From Bacteroidales bacterium (lineage in GTDB: Bacteria; Bacteroidota; Bacteroidia; Bacteroidales; P3): DNA of 64,000 bases. Location of the stretch: assembly GCA_017479705.1 (NCBI GenBank), contig JAFVCA010000027.1, positions 1 through 64,000 of the forward strand, read 5' to 3'. The position numbers and the translations under genes were made by a program. Shown one piece after another: positions 8,637 to 16,813 of the stretch (within the stretch, counting starts at the first letter, position 1; each line of letters opens with the position of its first letter). Under the pieces are notes generated by a model, which was not told where the DNA came from, did no database searches, and worked only from the letters and a program-made list of their open reading frames with translations.

Positions 8637-9012
8637 GGATATTCTGTTTGTTATTATGCGTTTGGATGGTGGCGCACCAGCCAGTTTGCCGTTGCAAAGA
8701 TACGAAATAATTTAGAATCTGCGCAGGGCAACGCAAAAATAATTTGCGTCTCGGGCACAACGTCCGCTCCACCACGGAATTACCCTTGTGATAAGTATTG
8801 GTAATCAACGTGTCTCGATTGAACGGAAAGCCTTGACGGGCTATTTTTAGAGGATTCCTTATGGTATCAGCGAGAATGGTCAATTAGTTGAATTATGTTT
8901 CGGCGAGAACAATTCAACGGTTTCGTGGAGGTACATTTTTGAAGAATTGCACACACTGCGCAATAAAACGCGGAGACCGTCGTTATTACTGACTAAAATA
9001 AGAAAGCACACA
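8637..9012. promoter_or_regulatory. Divergent intergenic region with a -7 box at 8695-8702 (minus strand)
   Basis: The minus strand reads TATCTTTG at 8695-8702, about 58 bases upstream of the DUF62 ATG. The rest is AT-rich spacer before the vWA gene. I see no gene or clear plus-strand promoter in it. Confidence 0.5.
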
Positions 9013-10497
9013 ATGAAGAAACATCTCACTCTGCTGGCAGCTGCGTTGCTGCTCTCTCTCACGGCCTTTGCCCAGGCCGACAAGGCTAAGTTCTACATCG
9101 AAGGCCAGTTGGCCACGCCTAACAAAGCCGGACAACCCTGGAAACTTTACAATATCCGCAGCCAGGGCATCAGCTTTACGGACAACGACACCATCTATGG
9201 CCACGACACCGACAAGGGCGTGCAACTGGTGTTCGACCACGCCGCCACCACCCATCCGCAGGGTTTCGACTGCGGCATGAAGTTCTACCGCTGGCAGAAC
9301 AACAGCGGGCGTTGGCAGGTGGACAGCGAGGTGGAGGATGCTCAGGCAGCCTTCTCGCAGCAGAAGGTGATGAGCATCATGCTGGTGCTTGACTGCAGCT
9401 CGTCCATCGGCAAGGCGGATTTTGTGAAGCTGAAAAACGCTGCCAAGCAGTTTATCGACGTCATCATCGACAAGTCAAGCGATGGCAATGTGCACATCGG
9501 CATCGTGGGGTTCAATTCGATGCGGAACACCCGCACTTTTGATTTGCGTCCCCTGACGAAAGAGAGCCGCAAGGACATGTTCCAGTTTATCGACACCCTC
9601 CAGCTCAACAACCGCACCGCTTTCTACTACGCCATCAACAAGGGCTTGGACAACATCAAGAGCTATGTTTCCAAACTGAAGGTCAGCAAGGACAAGAAAT
9701 ACGACGGCAACTATGTCATTGCCTTCACCGACGGATATGACAACGACTCCTTCGACCCCAAAATCGGCAAAGCCGCCGAGGGTACGGAGCACCGCTATTT
9801 CCAGCACGTCAACCAGCGCATCCTGAAGGAGAAGATTGGCGGCGCACCCATTGAGAGCTACGTCCTCGCCATCCGCGGCAACGACGTGGACCGCAACAAC
9901 ACCGAGTTTGAGCGGGTGCTGAGCAGCCTGTCGCACAATGCTTCGGGAGACAAGTTCTATTCCCTGCAAAACTTCGACAAACTGCAAGCCGCCTTCGAGG
10001 AAATCGGCACCAACCTTATCAACAAATGGCAAAGCATCTACTGCTACATACCCCGCGGATACGACGGACGTGTGCGCTGGACCATAGAATGCGGCGACGT
10101 GGCACGCAAATTCTTCATGGGCGCCAACGCCAGTGTGGGCAAGCTGTGGTATCCCAACAATGAGCGCAAGAACTGCGCCATGCTTGCCATCGGCCTCGAC
10201 ATGACCTTCCCCGTCACCGACCTCATCTCCGTGGGCGGTTATGTGGAACTCAACACCTCCGGCGACGTTGGCTTTGCCTTCACGCCCTCCGTCATGTTCT
10301 CCTTCCCCAACAACAGCGCCATCCTGTTAGGCATCGGCTACCGTGGGACAGACCATTTCGAGAGCAACGGATTCCTGATGCGCGCCGCCTACAAACTCAC
10401 CAACCCGTGGTACATCACCGCCACCTACTCCGTGGGGCGCGGCAACACCTTCATGCTCGGTGCGGGCTACACCATCTTCGGCCGCAAGATAGACTAA
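9013..10497 (+). CDS. Secreted von Willebrand factor A protein with barrel-like C-terminus
   Basis: A signal peptide (M-K-K-H-L-T-L-L-A-A-A-L-L to A-F-A-Q) starts at 9013; the in-frame ATG at 8947 would bury it. A vWA domain spans about residues 110-340 with an intact metal-ion site: D-C-S-S-S-I, the threonine in N-N-R-T-A-F and F-T-D-G-Y-D. Such domains bind protein ligands through a divalent metal. The last ~110 residues alternate aromatic and small residues (G-G-Y-V-E-L, G-I-G-Y-R-G, M-R-A-A-Y-K-L, M-L-G-A-G-Y) and end in G-R-K-I-D, looking like outer-membrane beta strands. A vWA domain displayed from a small membrane beta-sheet is inferred. Partner unknown. Confidence 0.8.
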   Translation: MKKHLTLLAAALLLSLTAFAQADKAKFYIEGQLATPNKAGQPWKLYNIRSQGISFTDNDTIYGHDTDKGVQLVFDHAATTHPQGFDCGMKFYRWQNNSGRWQVDSEVEDAQAAFSQQKVMSIMLVLDCSSSIGKADFVKLKNAAKQFIDVIIDKSSDGNVHIGIVGFNSMRNTRTFDLRPLTKESRKDMFQFIDTLQLNNRTAFYYAINKGLDNIKSYVSKLKVSKDKKYDGNYVIAFTDGYDNDSFDPKIGKAAEGTEHRYFQHVNQRILKEKIGGAPIESYVLAIRGNDVDRNNTEFERVLSSLSHNASGDKFYSLQNFDKLQAAFEEIGTNLINKWQSIYCYIPRGYDGRVRWTIECGDVARKFFMGANASVGKLWYPNNERKNCAMLAIGLDMTFPVTDLISVGGYVELNTSGDVGFAFTPSVMFSFPNNSAILLGIGYRGTDHFESNGFLMRAAYKLTNPWYITATYSVGRGNTFMLGAGYTIFGRKID

Positions 10498-10516
10498 GCG
10501 CTCAATCATCTTCATC

Positions 10517-10960
10517 ATGAAAGACAACGACATCCGCTGGTTGCAACGATTCGAAAACTACCGCAACTCCCTTTTGCGCCTGTCCTTTGCTGTCAATCAC
10601 CTAAACAACCTTCCATTCGACGATAAGAATACAAAAGAGTTGATGATCGTAGGAACCATTAAAAACTTTGAACTCACATGGGAACTGGCATGGAAAGTGA
10701 TGAAGGACTATGCCGAATATCAAGGACACACCGACATTCGTGGTTCGCGCGATGCGCTGCGGAAGGCTTTCGCCATGGGGCTGATTGATGACGACCGATG
10801 GATGCAATCCATCGAAGTGAGGAACGCAACTGCGCACGACTATGACGAGAGTATCCTTTATTCCACTTTCGAATTGATCGACACTATATACTACCCTTTG
10901 TTTAAAGCGTTTGAGCAAAAAATGCTCTCCATCGCCGAATCCGAGTTGCCATTACAATGA
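10517..10960 (+). CDS. HEPN-domain toxin-like protein (HI0074 family)
   Basis: 147-residue all-helical protein of the nucleotidyltransferase substrate-binding (HI0074) family, now classed as HEPN. Near residue 101 it has the diagnostic R-N-A-T-A-H-D-Y motif, the R-x4-H ribonuclease signature of HEPN toxins. Its stop overlaps the start of the next gene, a minimal nucleotidyltransferase, by four bases (ATGA), so the two are translationally coupled. In characterised type VII HEPN/MNT systems the MNT partner inactivates HEPN by adding AMP. The pair here is most likely such a toxin-antitoxin module. Confidence 0.85.
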   Translation: MKDNDIRWLQRFENYRNSLLRLSFAVNHLNNLPFDDKNTKELMIVGTIKNFELTWELAWKVMKDYAEYQGHTDIRGSRDALRKAFAMGLIDDDRWMQSIEVRNATAHDYDESILYSTFELIDTIYYPLFKAFEQKMLSIAESELPLQ

Positions 10961-11286
10961 AGTATGGTCTGAAAGATAACGAACTGGGAGATCTTTGCAG
11001 CCTCTTTGCAGCAAACTGCCGCGTGGTGAGAGCGGTACTATACGGCTCGCGCGCCAAAGGCAACTACAAGCCATTCTCCGACATCGACATCACGCTGATG
11101 GGCGACGATCTCACGCACCACGACCTACTCACCCTCTGCCAAGCCATTGACGACCTGTTGATGCCATACGAAACCGACCTAAGCCTGTACAAGGAAATCA
11201 ACAATCCTGCCCTGCTGGAACATATCAACCGCAATGGTATCACGCTGTATAGCCGCTCCTCCGGTAGCAATATCGACAACAACTAA
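10957..11286 (+). CDS. Minimal nucleotidyltransferase, MNT antitoxin-like (HI0073 family)
   Basis: 109 residues carrying the polymerase-beta-type nucleotidyltransferase signature G-S-R-A-K-G-N then S-D-I-D-I, with a third acidic residue in Y-E-T-D-L-S-L. These are the catalytic elements needed for metal-dependent transfer of a nucleotide. It overlaps the upstream HEPN gene by four bases and is followed six bases later by a lipoprotein esterase. By analogy with MntA it probably AMPylates the HEPN tyrosine and so neutralises the toxin. Toxin first, antitoxin second is a normal order for this family. Confidence 0.85.
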   Translation: MKYGLKDNELGDLCSLFAANCRVVRAVLYGSRAKGNYKPFSDIDITLMGDDLTHHDLLTLCQAIDDLLMPYETDLSLYKEINNPALLEHINRNGITLYSRSSGSNIDNN

Positions 11287-11292
11287 ACACCC

Positions 11293-12507
11293 ATGCACAA
11301 TCATAAAACAAACACTGTGTCATCCCATTTCAAGATTGCAATCTTATTGCTGATTGCCGTCGGCACCTTATACAGCTGCCAGAAGGAGGAGCGAACAAAC
11401 CCCACTGAAGAGCCAAGGACTGAAATCTATGTCACCGACTCCGTACACTATGACGCGCAGAAGATGACGGCCTTCAACTTCGTCTACATGTCCACCGACC
11501 CCTACGGCAAACGTGTGCCGCATTCGGCCACCATCACCATGGGCGACGACGTGACCCGCCACAACCCCGCACGAGGCCTTATCCTCTACAACCACTTCAC
11601 CATCTACCGGGCCGACCAATGCCCCTCGCGCGGCGAACTGAGCATACAGACACTCATGCTGCCCAGCGGCATGATTACCATCTCGCCGGACTACTACGGC
11701 TTTGGCGTGACGGAGAAAGAGCAACAAGCCTACTGCATCTCGCGTGTCAACGCACAGAACAGCGTCGATGCTCTGATTGCCGGCAAGCAGCTGCTCAAAG
11801 AGATGGGCTTCAGCTGGGAAGAGAAATTGTTCAACATGGGATACTCCCAGGGCGGGCAGACCTCCATGGGCGTGGTAAGGCTGGTCGACGAGCATTACCC
11901 CGACATACACATCGACTACAGCTTTGCCGGCGCCGGCTCCTACGACATCCACGAGACCTACCGCCAATTCATCAATGCCACCATAGCGGGCATGCCCAGC
12001 ACCGTAATCAGCGTGCTCCTCTCCTACAACGAATACTTCAACCTCGATATTCCCCGCCACGAAGTGTTTCGCGAACCTGTGCTGAGCAATATTGACGAAT
12101 GGATCTTAAGCAAACGCTATACTCGCGAAGAGATTGACGCCAAAGTGGGGAGCCTGGCCTTTGCCGAATACGTCACTCCAGCCATGACCGACACCACCAC
12201 CCGCCTTGCGCAACGCTATCTGGCCGCCATGGACCGGGACAACCTCTGCCAAGGATGGCAGCCCCGCAGGGACGAGCACATACTCCTCTTCCACAATACG
12301 CAGGACATCACAGTCCCTGTGGAGAACACCACAAACCTCCACCACTTCCTCTTGGCCAACGGCGCTCAGAACGTGATATTAGACACCGCCAACTACGGCA
12401 GCACCCCAATGGCGCCAGCCCACGAATCCGGTGCCATCTTCTTCATGCTTCGCTGCGTAAACCTTATGAGCAACGTTTTGGGCATAGAGCCCTGGAGCAT
12501 CTTCTGA
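11293..12507 (+). CDS. Secreted lipoprotein alpha/beta hydrolase (lipase/esterase-like)
   Basis: 404 residues with a long N-terminal signal ending in a lipobox (L-Y-S-C). An alpha/beta hydrolase core follows: the nucleophile elbow G-Y-S-Q-G-G, an aspartate in T-Q-D-I-T-V-P-V, and a histidine in P-A-H-E-S-G, together a complete Ser-Asp-His triad. The tyrosine-rich S-P-D-Y-Y-G-F-G segment resembles bacterial secretory lipases and related esterases. It is predicted to be membrane-anchored and to act on esters in the periplasm or outside the cell; substrate unknown. It starts six bases after the MNT gene, so it may be cotranscribed with the toxin-antitoxin pair, which is odd company. A strong terminator follows. 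Confidence 0.8.
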   Translation: MHNHKTNTVSSHFKIAILLLIAVGTLYSCQKEERTNPTEEPRTEIYVTDSVHYDAQKMTAFNFVYMSTDPYGKRVPHSATITMGDDVTRHNPARGLILYNHFTIYRADQCPSRGELSIQTLMLPSGMITISPDYYGFGVTEKEQQAYCISRVNAQNSVDALIAGKQLLKEMGFSWEEKLFNMGYSQGGQTSMGVVRLVDEHYPDIHIDYSFAGAGSYDIHETYRQFINATIAGMPSTVISVLLSYNEYFNLDIPRHEVFREPVLSNIDEWILSKRYTREEIDAKVGSLAFAEYVTPAMTDTTTRLAQRYLAAMDRDNLCQGWQPRRDEHILLFHNTQDITVPVENTTNLHHFLLANGAQNVILDTANYGSTPMAPAHESGAIFFMLRCVNLMSNVLGIEPWSIF

Positions 12508-12550
12508 CCACTTGACCGGGACAGGCCCAGCAACCTTCCCACGCAGACAC

Positions 12551-12597
12551 AAAAAGTTGAAGGCAACAGCGCGATGCACCGTTGCCTTCAATTTTAT
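12551..12597. terminator. Bidirectional terminator between esterase and thrS
   Basis: A perfect 11-bp stem (12557-12567 with 12581-12591) has a run of A on its left and TTTTATT on its right. It can stop both convergent transcripts. Confidence 0.85.
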
Positions 12598-12617
12598 TAG
12601 ATGCCAAATGGCAGGGC

Positions 12618-14579
12618 TTAGGCCTCTTTGCGGATGGTCAGTTCCACACTCTTGGTGCGGATTTCCTTGCAGAGAGCGTCGACGAAGGTGTCGAGCTTGG
12701 ACTGTCCCAGGTCGCCGTCCTTGCGGTTCCACACGGCCACGACGCCCTCGTCCTGTTCCTTCTGGCCAATCAGCAGGGCGTAAGGAATCTTCTGCATGCG
12801 GACCTCACGCAGCTTGTAGCCAATCTTCTCGCTGCGGCGGTCAAGGGTGGCCTCGATACCGTTGCGCTGCAGCTCTGCGGTCACCTGCTCGGCATAGTCC
12901 ATGAACTTCTCGGAGATGGGCAGCACGCGCACCTGCTCGGGTGCCAGCCAGGTGGGGAATGCACCCTCGTACTTCTCAATCAGCCATGCCAGCGTGCGCT
13001 CATAGCAGCCCATGCTGGTGCGGTGGATGATGTAGGGACGCTGACGGCTGCCGTCCTTGTCGATGAAATACATGTCGAAACGCTCGGCAATCAAGGCATC
13101 CCACTGGATGGTGATCATCGTGTCCTCCTTGCCATAGACGTTCTTGGCGTTGATGTCCACCTTGGGGCCATAGAAAGCGGCCTCTCCGACATCTTCCACA
13201 AACGGGATGTTGAGCTCGTTGAGGATGTCGCGGATATGCTGTTGCGTCTGCTCCCAGGTGGCCGCGTCGCCGATGTACTTCTCGGTGTCGTCGGGATCCC
13301 ATTTGGAGAGGTGCCACGTCACATCGTCGGCCAAACCGAGGGTGGTGAGGCAGTAGCGAGCCAAGTCAATACAACCCTTGAACTCCTCCACCATCTGGTC
13401 CGGGCGCACAATGAGGTGGCCTTCACTGATGGTGAACTGGCGGACGCGCGTCAGGCCGTGCATCTCGCCGCTGTCCTCCTTGCGGAACAGGATCGACGTC
13501 TCACCGTAGCGGCAAGGCAAGTCGCGATAGGACTTCTGGCTGTTCTTATAGACAAAGTACTGGAACGGGCAGGTCATGGGGCGCATGGCAAGAACCTCGT
13601 CCTCGCTGTCGGGGTCGCCCATGATGAACATCTTGTCGCGGTAGTGGTCCCAGTGGCCCGACATCTTGTAGAGGTCGCTCTTGGACATGTACGGCGTCTT
13701 GGTGCGCATGTAACCGCGGCGGGTCTCCTCGTCCTCAATCCAGCGCTGCATGGTCTGCACAATCTTGGTGCCCTTGGGCATCAGCAGCGGCAGCCCCTGG
13801 CCAATGACGTCTACCGTCGTGAAGAGTTCCAACTCGCGGCCAATCTTGTTGTGGTCGTGATTCTTGATGTCTTCCAAATATTGCAGATAACCTTCCAGCT
13901 CCTCCTTGGTGAAGAATGCCGTGCCGTGTATGCGGCTGAGGGACTTGTTCTTCTTGTCGCCACGCCAGTAGGTGCTGGACGACGAGAGCAGTTTGAAGCC
14001 CTTGATGGGGCGCGTGTTGAGCAGGTGCGGACCGCGGCAGAGGTCGACGAAATTGTTCTGCTGATAGATGGTAATGGTCTCACCCTCAGGGATGGCCTCA
14101 AGCAGCTCTACCTTATAGGGTTCATTACGCTCGGTCATGATTTGCAGTGCCTCGTTGCGGGTCACCTCCTTGCGCTCCAGACGGGTGGCCTTCTTGATGA
14201 TGGACTTCATCTCCTTCTCAATGGCGTCGAGGTCCTCGCGGCTGAAGGGGCGGAAATCGAAGTCGTAGAAGAAGCCGTTGTCCGTGGCAGGGCCGATGGT
14301 AATCTTTGCCTCTGGGAAGAGGTTCTGCACGGCCTCGGCCATGATGTGGGCCGTGGTGTGGCGCAGCACGGAGAGACACTCCTTGTTGCTCGTATCTAAG
14401 AGTTCAATGTCGCAATCGGAAGTGACGGTAGTTCGGAGATCAATCAGCGGGGATTCGTTGTTGATTCTGGCTGCACAATAATTGTTCAGACCCTCCGGGT
14501 TTACCATCTTGATGATGTCGATAATGGAGCTTTGCTCCGGCACCGACACCTCACCAAAGTTTTTGACATTTACTTTCAT
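12618..14579 (-). CDS. thrS: Threonyl-tRNA synthetase
   Basis: Class II aminoacyl-tRNA synthetase charging tRNA-Thr. 653 residues, full length. Domains in order: TGS (1-60), the second additional editing domain with H-T-T-A-H-I-M-A-E-A (near 74) and the C-R-G-P-H motif, the class II catalytic core (H-G-T-A-F-F, M-R-P-M-T-C-P, G-L-T-R-V-R-Q-F), and a C-terminal anticodon-binding domain. A good Shine-Dalgarno sequence (AAAGGAG) stands eight bases before the ATG, unusual in this genome. It has its own promoter and lies downstream of rplS behind a terminator, rather than upstream of infC as in many bacteria. Confidence 0.97.
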   Translation of the reverse strand: MKVNVKNFGEVSVPEQSSIIDIIKMVNPEGLNNYCAARINNESPLIDLRTTVTSDCDIELLDTSNKECLSVLRHTTAHIMAEAVQNLFPEAKITIGPATDNGFFYDFDFRPFSREDLDAIEKEMKSIIKKATRLERKEVTRNEALQIMTERNEPYKVELLEAIPEGETITIYQQNNFVDLCRGPHLLNTRPIKGFKLLSSSSTYWRGDKKNKSLSRIHGTAFFTKEELEGYLQYLEDIKNHDHNKIGRELELFTTVDVIGQGLPLLMPKGTKIVQTMQRWIEDEETRRGYMRTKTPYMSKSDLYKMSGHWDHYRDKMFIMGDPDSEDEVLAMRPMTCPFQYFVYKNSQKSYRDLPCRYGETSILFRKEDSGEMHGLTRVRQFTISEGHLIVRPDQMVEEFKGCIDLARYCLTTLGLADDVTWHLSKWDPDDTEKYIGDAATWEQTQQHIRDILNELNIPFVEDVGEAAFYGPKVDINAKNVYGKEDTMITIQWDALIAERFDMYFIDKDGSRQRPYIIHRTSMGCYERTLAWLIEKYEGAFPTWLAPEQVRVLPISEKFMDYAEQVTAELQRNGIEATLDRRSEKIGYKLREVRMQKIPYALLIGQKEQDEGVVAVWNRKDGDLGQSKLDTFVDALCKEIRTKSVELTIRKEA

Positions 14580-14639
14580 TGTTTATATCTCCTTTATATA
14601 TAAAAAGTTAAGTGTTTCGCTTCACATTAATGTAATTTG

Positions 14640-14647
14640 CAAAGATA
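14640..14647 (-). promoter_or_regulatory. -7 box for thrS
   Basis: The minus strand reads TATCTTTG about 60 bases upstream of the thrS ATG, giving a short leader that contains an AAAGGAG ribosome binding site. Confidence 0.6.
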
Positions 14648-14832
14648 CACCTTTTTCTTGACATGACAAAATTTAATTTTGCGCTCGCAAAAGGAAGGTG
14701 CTTCTGTCGCGGTCCCCTACTCGTTCGTCCCTACCCTGTTCCTTCCCCAATCGTTCCTCATTCCTTCTGTAATGATTCCTTATAGAAGGATCGTAGTATT
14801 GAGCAATGCGTAAGGGCTAAGGGGCGAGGGAG

Positions 14833-14871
14833 GAAAGAAGAAGAGGGCACCCGCGAACGGGATGCCCTCTT
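14833..14871 (-). terminator. Terminator after rplS
   Basis: An 8-bp stem (14842-14849 with 14863-14870) is extended by an inner CCG/CGG pairing around a CGAA tetraloop. On the minus strand it is followed by a pyrimidine tract (TCTTCTTTCC). It separates the infC-rplS operon from thrS. The rest of 14580-14900 holds only the thrS promoter. Confidence 0.75.
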
Positions 14872-14900
14872 TAATCCAAGCATATCGGTGCGGGAGAAGA

Positions 14901-15254
14901 CTAACGTCTTTTCTCTTTAATACGGGCTTTCTTACCTGTAAGATTGCGGAGATAGAAGATTCTTGCTCTGCGGACGGCACCACGCTTGTTGATGTCGATT
15001 TGCTCGATGAACGGGCTGCAGATGGGGAACACGCGCTCCACACCAACACCGTTGGTAATCTTACGGACAGTAAAGGTCTCAGTGGAACCGCTTCCTCTGC
15101 GTTGCAGGACAACGCCTTGGAAGTTCTGGATGCGTTCTTTGTTACCTTCTTTGATTTTGTAATGGACAGTGATGGTATCGCCAGCCTTGAATTCGGGGAG
15201 GTCTTTGCGCTCGACCAAATCCTCTACATATTGCATAAGTTCAGTTTTTCCCAT
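14901..15254 (-). CDS. rplS: 50S ribosomal protein L19
   Basis: 117 residues matching bL19, a large-subunit protein at the 30S-50S interface. Recognisable features: the [12 protein letters not shown] region, [32 protein letters not shown] and the basic tail K-A-R-I-K-E-K-R-R. It follows rplT by 40 bases and is the last gene of the infC-rpmI-rplT-rplS transcript. In many bacteria rplS instead sits with trmD and rimM. Confidence 0.97.
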   Translation of the reverse strand: MGKTELMQYVEDLVERKDLPEFKAGDTITVHYKIKEGNKERIQNFQGVVLQRRGSGSTETFTVRKITNGVGVERVFPICSPFIEQIDINKRGAVRRARIFYLRNLTGKKARIKEKRR

Positions 15255-15294
15255 GACATAAAGTTTTAAAGGTTAATCACTCAGTTCTAATTGG

Positions 15295-15642
15295 TTATTT
15301 CTTTACCATCTTGACAACAGCGGTGAAGGCCTCAGGGTTGTTCATAGCCAGGTCGGCGAGAACTTTGCGGTTCAGTTCGATGTTGTTCTTGTGCAATTCG
15401 CCCATAAAAACAGAATAGGAGATACCGTTGATGCGGCAACCGGCATTGATACGGTTAATCCACAGAGCGCGGAACTCTCTCTTCTTGTTCTTTCTGTCGC
15501 GGTAGGCGTAGGTTTGACCTTTTTCCCATTTGTTCTTGGCAACGGTCCATACGTTTTTACCTCTACCCCAGTAACCTTTGGTACGGTTGAGGATTTTCTT
15601 TCTGCGAGCTCTTGAAGCTACAGCGTTTACTGATCTTGGCAT
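15295..15642 (-). CDS. rplT: 50S ribosomal protein L20
   Basis: 115-residue bL20, an early assembly protein of the large subunit. Typical N-terminus [17 protein letters not shown] followed by G-Y-W-G-R-G-K-N and [11 protein letters not shown], and the globular C-terminal W-I-N-R-I-N-A. In Enterobacteria and Bacillus, L20 represses its own operon through an mRNA site; the 157-base spacer upstream is a possible place for such control here. Confidence 0.97.
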   Translation of the reverse strand: MPRSVNAVASRARRKKILNRTKGYWGRGKNVWTVAKNKWEKGQTYAYRDRKNKKREFRALWINRINAGCRINGISYSVFMGELHKNNIELNRKVLADLAMNNPEAFTAVVKMVKK

Positions 15643-15799
15643 TTTTGTTTAATTGTTTTTCATTTCAGCGGCAGCAGTCGTGGCTGCTCTTTTGTGCTCG
15701 AAATAATGGTTAATAACTCCGTGAAGGGTCGGTGGCTCCGTGCTTGCGGCGGCAGCAGGGCGAGCCTGCACCGCGGGGGGCCGGGCCGTTGGACCCGTG
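15643..15799 (-). other. Long GC-rich spacer between rpmI and rplT
   Basis: 157 bases without an ORF, with several short GC-rich inverted repeats such as GCAGC/GCTGC near 15672-15688. rpmI and rplT are normally closely spaced, so this may hold a regulatory RNA structure for L20 or a processing site. Confidence 0.35.
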
Positions 15800-15994
15800 T
15801 TAAGCTAAAAGCATTCTTTTGACGCGCTTCTCGTCGTCGCGGCTCACCAGTGCGGTGTGGTCGAGGTTACGTTTCTGCGTGGTCTCTTTCTTAGTCAGGA
15901 TGTGACTGTGATAAGCATGCTTTCTCTTGATCTTGCCGGTGCCGGTGAAAGTGAAGCGCTTTCTGGCAGCGGCCTTTGTTTTCATTTTAGGCAT
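15800..15994 (-). CDS. rpmI: 50S ribosomal protein L35
   Basis: 64-residue bL35: [13 protein letters not shown], then [17 protein letters not shown] and a short basic C-terminus. Start 52 bases after the infC stop. It is separated from rplT by an unusually long GC-rich 157-base spacer. Confidence 0.95.
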   Translation of the reverse strand: MPKMKTKAAARKRFTFTGTGKIKRKHAYHSHILTKKETTQKRNLDHTALVSRDDEKRVKRMLLA

Positions 15995-16046
15995 TACTTT
16001 ACTGTGTTTTAATAAGTTAGACTATATTGTTGCGATAGTACTTGGA

Positions 16047-16625
16047 TTACTGTTTCTTGGGCGCAATGATGATGAGCATGCGCTTGCCCTCGAGCCGGGG
16101 CATGGCTTCGGGCTTGCCATAGTCCATCAGGGCCTCGGCGAACTTGAGGAGCTGGGTTTCGCCTTGCTCTTTGTAGACGATGGAACGTCCGCGGAAGAAG
16201 ACGTCGACCTTCACCTTGTTGCCTTCTTTGAGGAAACGTTTGGCGTGGTTGAGCTTGAACTCGAAGTCGTGGTCGTCGGTCTGCGGGCTGAGGCGGATTT
16301 CTTTGATGACCACTTTGGTGGAGTTGGCTTTGCGCTCTTTGTCTTTCTTCTTTTGCTCGTAGAGGTACTTCTGGTACTCTATGATTCTGCACACAGGAGG
16401 ATTGGCATTGGGGGAAATCATCACCAAGTCAAGACCTTCGTTGTATGCTCTGATCAGCGCTTCTTTGGTGCTCATAATGGTAGGTTCCATACCTTCGCCC
16501 ACCACTCGGACCATGGGGTCGGTGATGCGCTCGTTGATCAGATGTTCTGCCTCTTTCTTTTGAGGGCCTTTGCCGCGTCCTCTGTTGTTATTGTTGGGGG
16601 CGCCAGGGGTAATTGGTACTGCTAT
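16047..16625 (-). CDS. infC: Translation initiation factor IF-3, apparent AUA start
   Basis: IF-3 binds the 30S subunit and rejects wrong start codons. Features: N-domain with L-I-N-E-R-I, E-A-L-I-R-A-Y-N-E-G-L-D-L-V, P-P-V-C-R-I-I-E-Y; C-domain with K-E-I-R-L-S-P-Q-T-D-D-H-D, F-F-R-G-R-S-I and E-G-K-R-M-L-I-I-I. The first ATG (16514) lies inside the N-domain, after the conserved I-N-E-R-I, so it is too late. From the in-frame stop to 16514 there is no ATG, GTG or TTG. An AGGAG sequence (16635-16639) sits nine bases before an in-frame ATA at 16625, giving 192 aa; an ATT four codons later is the other option. A rare start in infC is the classic autoregulatory device. Confidence 0.93.
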   Translation of the reverse strand: MAVPITPGAPNNNNRGRGKGPQKKEAEHLINERITDPMVRVVGEGMEPTIMSTKEALIRAYNEGLDLVMISPNANPPVCRIIEYQKYLYEQKKKDKERKANSTKVVIKEIRLSPQTDDHDFEFKLNHAKRFLKEGNKVKVDVFFRGRSIVYKEQGETQLLKFAEALMDYGKPEAMPRLEGKRMLIIIAPKKQ

Positions 16626-16634
16626 AACTTGGTT

Positions 16635-16639
16635 CTCCT
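16635..16639 (-). promoter_or_regulatory. Shine-Dalgarno AGGAG before the infC AUA codon
   Basis: AGGAG on the minus strand, nine bases from ATA at 16625. Shine-Dalgarno sites are rare in this window, so it supports initiation at the non-AUG codon. Confidence 0.6.
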
Positions 16640-16722
16640 ATGTTTGTTATTATTACTCAATCTTTTGATTGATTGTTTATTATACGTTTCCAGAAAGCAT
16701 TTTTGCGTGCTTTTCGGAGTTG

Positions 16723-16730
16723 CAAAAATA
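16723..16730 (-). promoter_or_regulatory. -7 box for the infC-rpmI-rplT-rplS operon
   Basis: The minus strand reads TATTTTTG about 98 bases upstream of the inferred infC start, leaving a leader of roughly 90 bases. Confidence 0.6.
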
Positions 16731-16813
16731 CGCATTTTTTTTGAAATGAGTGTTTTTTCTAAAAAAAATGATTTAATAATCTGTATTTAGGCCGTGGTAA
16801 CGGACCGTCGCCG

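Noticed and set aside
8947-9012. Upstream start for the vWA protein
   Set aside because: It would place 22 basic residues before a clear signal peptide.
12582-14399. Long plus-strand ORF (605 codons) opposite thrS
   Set aside because: It is an antisense shadow of a clear threonyl-tRNA synthetase; composition is V/L/H-rich with no recognisable domain.
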